Part shown: piece after piece, positions 61,504-64,000 of the stretch | Layout of the letters: every line of letters starts with the position of its first letter | How positions within the stretch are numbered: the first letter of the stretch is position 1 | Source: Pantoea sp. 18069 | GTDB lineage: Bacteria; Pseudomonadota; Gammaproteobacteria; Burkholderiales; Burkholderiaceae_C | Length of the DNA: 64,000 nt | Reading direction: 5' to 3' | NCBI RefSeq assembly: GCF_902706035.1 | Contig: NZ_CACSJA010000002.1 | Span: 248,001 to 312,000, forward strand | Notes under the pieces: model-generated | Database searches by the model: none | The model's input: only the letters and a program-made list of their open reading frames with translations | Told to the model about the DNA's origin: nothing | Program-made: the position numbers and the translations under genes

Positions 61504-64000
61504 ATGGCCGAGCCGACTGCATCCCCTTCCCCCTCTTCCCAGACGGCACCGGCCGCCGCGGCATCGGCCGCCGCGACTCCTGCCGCCGCGGCCCGTGCCC
61601 ATCGCAGCCGCTGGCGCCGCGCCTGGCGCGCGCTCGCCGTGCTGTTCATCTCGCTGCTACTGGTGCTGGTCGCGGCGCTGGGCAGTGTCTGGTGGTGGGC
61701 CGGCCAGGCCGACTCGCTCGCCTCGCTGATCACCCGCGTCGCACGCTGGCTGCCCGAAGGGCAGTCGCTCGAAGCGCGCGACGTCTCGGGCACGCTGCGC
61801 CAGGGCGGCCATATCGGCTGGCTGCGCTGGCGCGGCCCGGCCTTGACCGTCGAAATCGAAAAAACCGACATCGGCTGGCGCTTGCAGCCGCTGTTGCAGC
61901 GCGAAGTGCAGGTCGGCCAGCTGCACGCCCAGCGCCTGGAAATCACCAGCACGGCGCAGCCCGACGCGAGCCCGACCGAGCCGCTGCAGCAACTGCGCCT
62001 GCCGGTGCGCATCGCGCTGCCGTTCGAGATCGACCAACTGGTCTGGAACGGCCCGCCGCGCGCCGAGATCCAGCAGCTCAAGGGAAACTACCGCTATGAC
62101 GGCCAGCACCACCGCCTCGACGTGGCGCGCCTGGACTGGGCCGACGGCAGCTACCGCGCCGCGCTGCAACTGCAGGCCGACGCGCCCATGCAACTGCAGG
62201 CCACGCTGTCGGGCCGGCTCGAAGCGCCGCTGCCCGACCAGCAGCGCAGCCAGACCGTCGAAGCCGAAGTCAAGATAGCCGGCACGCTGGCCACCGAAGC
62301 CGCACGGCTGGAGATCACCGCCGACGCCAAGGCGCCCAGCGACAGCTCCGCGCTCGCGCCCAGCGCGCATGTCACGGCCGTCGTGCGCCCCTGGCTGGCC
62401 CAGCCGCTGGAGCAGGCCCAGGCCACGTTCGAGCAGCTCGACGTCGCGAGCTTCTGGCCCGCGGGCCCGCGCACCCTGGTCGCCGGCAGCCTGCAGGCCG
62501 GCCCCGAAGCCGACGGCGGCTGGGCGCTGCAGACCCAGCTGAGCAATGCCAAGGCCGGCCCCTGGGACAAGCAGCAGTTGCCGCTCGACCGCCTCGAGGC
62601 GCAAGTGCGCTACGCCGACGGCGTGTGGGAAGTGCGCGAATCGCGCGCCGACGTCGGCCCGGGCCATATCGCCCTGCAAGGCCGCTATACGCCCGCGACC
62701 CAGACCGTCGAAGGCCGCGCGGACGTTGCCCGGCTCAACCCCGCCGATCTCTACAGCACGCTGGACGCCGCGCCCCTTCAGGGCCGCGTCGAAGCCACGA
62801 CCCGCGAAGACCACAGCGTGGCTTTCACCGCCGCGCTGCAGGCGGATACCGGCCGCGCACGCCGCGCCGCCGGCAAGCCCGCGCCGCTGGCGCTGGAAAG
62901 ACTCAATGTCGAGGGCGAATGGCAGGCGCCATGGCTGCGCCTGAGCGATCTGCGCGTCGACGCGCTGCAAGCCCGGGTGCGCAGCAGCCGTGTCGAAATC
63001 GAAACCCGGACCATGCAGGTGACCGCACGCGCCCAGGCCGAAGTGCCGGGCGGCAAGCTCGCCATCGACGGCGAACTCGGCCGTGAAAGCGGCAAGGGCA
63101 AGGCCGATCTGGCCATCGCTTCGGCGCCCGCATTGCTGCAATGGCTGCGCGGCCTGCCCGGCGTGAGTGATCCCCTGCCCGGCGCCAACCTCGAGGGCCA
63201 GGGCCAGCTCGCACTGCAATGGCAGGGCGGCTGGGGCAAGCTGCTGCAGCGCCTGCAGGCGCCCGCGGGCCAGTTGCCAGCAGCGCCTTCGGGCTTGCAA
63301 CTCCAGGCCAGCCTCGATGTGCCCAGCCTGCGCTATCTGAGCGCGGATGCCGAACCACTGGCCGTGCAAGGGCTCGCGCTGAACCTCAAGGGCACGCCCG
63401 AGCAGGCGCAGATCGAGCTGCAGGGCAAGGCCCAGATGGGCGAACGCAAGCTGCAGCTGAACACCGCGCTTGACGCGGGGCTGTCGAGCCTGCGCAGCGG
63501 CGCCGCGAACGACTGGCAGGCGCGCATCGCCCGCCTGCAGGCCAGCGCCGAACTCGGCAAGGAGTTTCCCGGGACCTGGGCCGTGCAGCTGCAGTCGCCG
63601 CTGACGCTGCGCCAGACCAGCCCCGGCCAGACCGTGCGCACCACCCAGATCGAGGCCAGCGCCAGCGCGCTGATCGTGACCCCCCCGTCCCTGTTGGAAG
63701 GCCAGTCGCGCATCGAATGGCAGGACATGATCGCGCGCTCCCAGCCCAAAGGCAGCTGGGCGCTCAAGACCCAGGGCCGGCTGCTGGGCGTACCCATGGC
63801 CTGGGCCGATGCGCTGGGCGTGCAGGGCCAGGAAGGCCCGCTCACGCGCGCCGGCATCAGTGGCGACCTGCGGCTCAATGGCGACTGGAACATCGACACC
63901 ACGGGGCCCCAGCTCCAGGCCAGCGCGACGCTGGAGCGCGCCGACGGCGACATCCGCATCGCGGTCGATGAAGGCAATACGTCCACCATCGTGCGCAGCA
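61504..64000 (+). CDS. tamB: Translocation and assembly module protein TamB (partial)
   Basis: The first 832 codons of a very large gene; no stop occurs before the window ends. It has a Pro/Ala/Ser-rich cytosolic start, a transmembrane anchor (~42-66, ALAVLFISLLLVLVAALGSVWWW) and long AsmA/TamB-type beta repeats typical of bridge-like lipid-transport proteins. An example is LPEGQSLEARDVSGTLRQGG near residue 83. TamB spans the periplasm and cooperates with TamA in outer-membrane protein and phospholipid delivery. It starts four bases after tamA, the universal tamA-tamB order. The DUF490 C-terminal domain lies outside the window. Confidence 0.95.
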   Translation, partial: MAEPTASPSPSSQTAPAAAASAAATPAAAARAHRSRWRRAWRALAVLFISLLLVLVAALGSVWWWAGQADSLASLITRVARWLPEGQSLEARDVSGTLRQGGHIGWLRWRGPALTVEIEKTDIGWRLQPLLQREVQVGQLHAQRLEITSTAQPDASPTEPLQQLRLPVRIALPFEIDQLVWNGPPRAEIQQLKGNYRYDGQHHRLDVARLDWADGSYRAALQLQADAPMQLQATLSGRLEAPLPDQQRSQTVEAEVKIAGTLATEAARLEITADAKAPSDSSALAPSAHVTAVVRPWLAQPLEQAQATFEQLDVASFWPAGPRTLVAGSLQAGPEADGGWALQTQLSNAKAGPWDKQQLPLDRLEAQVRYADGVWEVRESRADVGPGHIALQGRYTPATQTVEGRADVARLNPADLYSTLDAAPLQGRVEATTREDHSVAFTAALQADTGRARRAAGKPAPLALERLNVEGEWQAPWLRLSDLRVDALQARVRSSRVEIETRTMQVTARAQAEVPGGKLAIDGELGRESGKGKADLAIASAPALLQWLRGLPGVSDPLPGANLEGQGQLALQWQGGWGKLLQRLQAPAGQLPAAPSGLQLQASLDVPSLRYLSADAEPLAVQGLALNLKGTPEQAQIELQGKAQMGERKLQLNTALDAGLSSLRSGAANDWQARIARLQASAELGKEFPGTWAVQLQSPLTLRQTSPGQTVRTTQIEASASALIVTPPSLLEGQSRIEWQDMIARSQPKGSWALKTQGRLLGVPMAWADALGVQGQEGPLTRAGISGDLRLNGDWNIDTTGPQLQASATLERADGDIRIAVDEGNTSTIVRS

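Noticed and set aside
59578..61602. 674-codon minus-strand frame opposite tamA
   Set aside because: It is Gly/Arg/Ala-rich with no motif; tamA on the plus strand has the Omp85 lid-loop motif.

Overview
The window is dense, GC-rich chromosomal DNA from a betaproteobacterium, most likely family Comamonadaceae (Acidovorax/Comamonas/Delftia type). The evidence is the gene order (secB-grxC-rhodanese-gpmA-ctpA-moeB; coaD-rsmD-two M16 proteases-ftsY; a ctaC-ctaD-ctaG-ctaE-surf1-ctaB-sco block next to rpoH), a Bug-family binding protein, a DUF2970/DUF2909 pair in the cytochrome oxidase locus, and the protein sequences. Genus assignment is inference. I see no rRNA, tRNA, CRISPR array, transposase or phage gene.

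Layout. 0-12 kb: end of nadB, a CHMI-type isomerase, a large catalase, an MFS carrier, a DTW-domain tRNA-modifying enzyme, then an accessory pair (962-residue protein plus CesT-type type III secretion chaperone), a pabB-pabC fusion, and nadA-nadC. 12-16.9 kb: lysR divergent from lysA, then gpsA, secB, grxC and a membrane rhodanese. 17-25.6 kb: gpmA, ctpA, a structured repeat, moeB, a two-component signalling group (single-domain regulator, LuxR-type regulator, CHASE3 histidine kinase), three small envelope/stress genes and a putative metallopeptidase. 25.6-31.5 kb: coaD, rsmD, an M16 protease pair, ftsY, cutA. 31.6-40.9 kb: a probable acquired module with an orphan TRAP binding protein, a BaeSR-like two-component system and a complete RND efflux pump. 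41-51.8 kb: rpoH behind a near-perfect CIRCE element, a Bug protein, and the caa3-type cytochrome c oxidase operon, which lacks ctaA at its usual place. 51.8-64 kb: BioC-like methyltransferase, ComF, TrmL, MaoC hydratase, LysE exporter, DUF1841, cytochrome c4, a MoxR ATPase/VWA operon, and tamA-tamB (tamB runs off the end).

How the parts work together. nadB, nadA and nadC together supply de novo NAD synthesis. lysR is placed to control lysA. The cta block builds and assembles the terminal oxidase: subunits I, II (with a fused cytochrome c domain) and III, copper delivery by CtaG and SCO proteins, heme O by CtaB, and Surf1. SecB, FtsY and TamAB serve protein export, and RpoH controls the heat-shock response, probably under HrcA.

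The most unusual item is the accessory pair at 4795-8144. A CesT-family chaperone is translationally coupled to a large, otherwise unrecognised protein whose last ~105 residues line up with the eukaryotic RGS box (regulator of heterotrimeric G-protein signalling). This suggests a type III effector that could act on host G-alpha proteins. The assignment comes from reading the sequence by eye and needs a profile search and a structure prediction.
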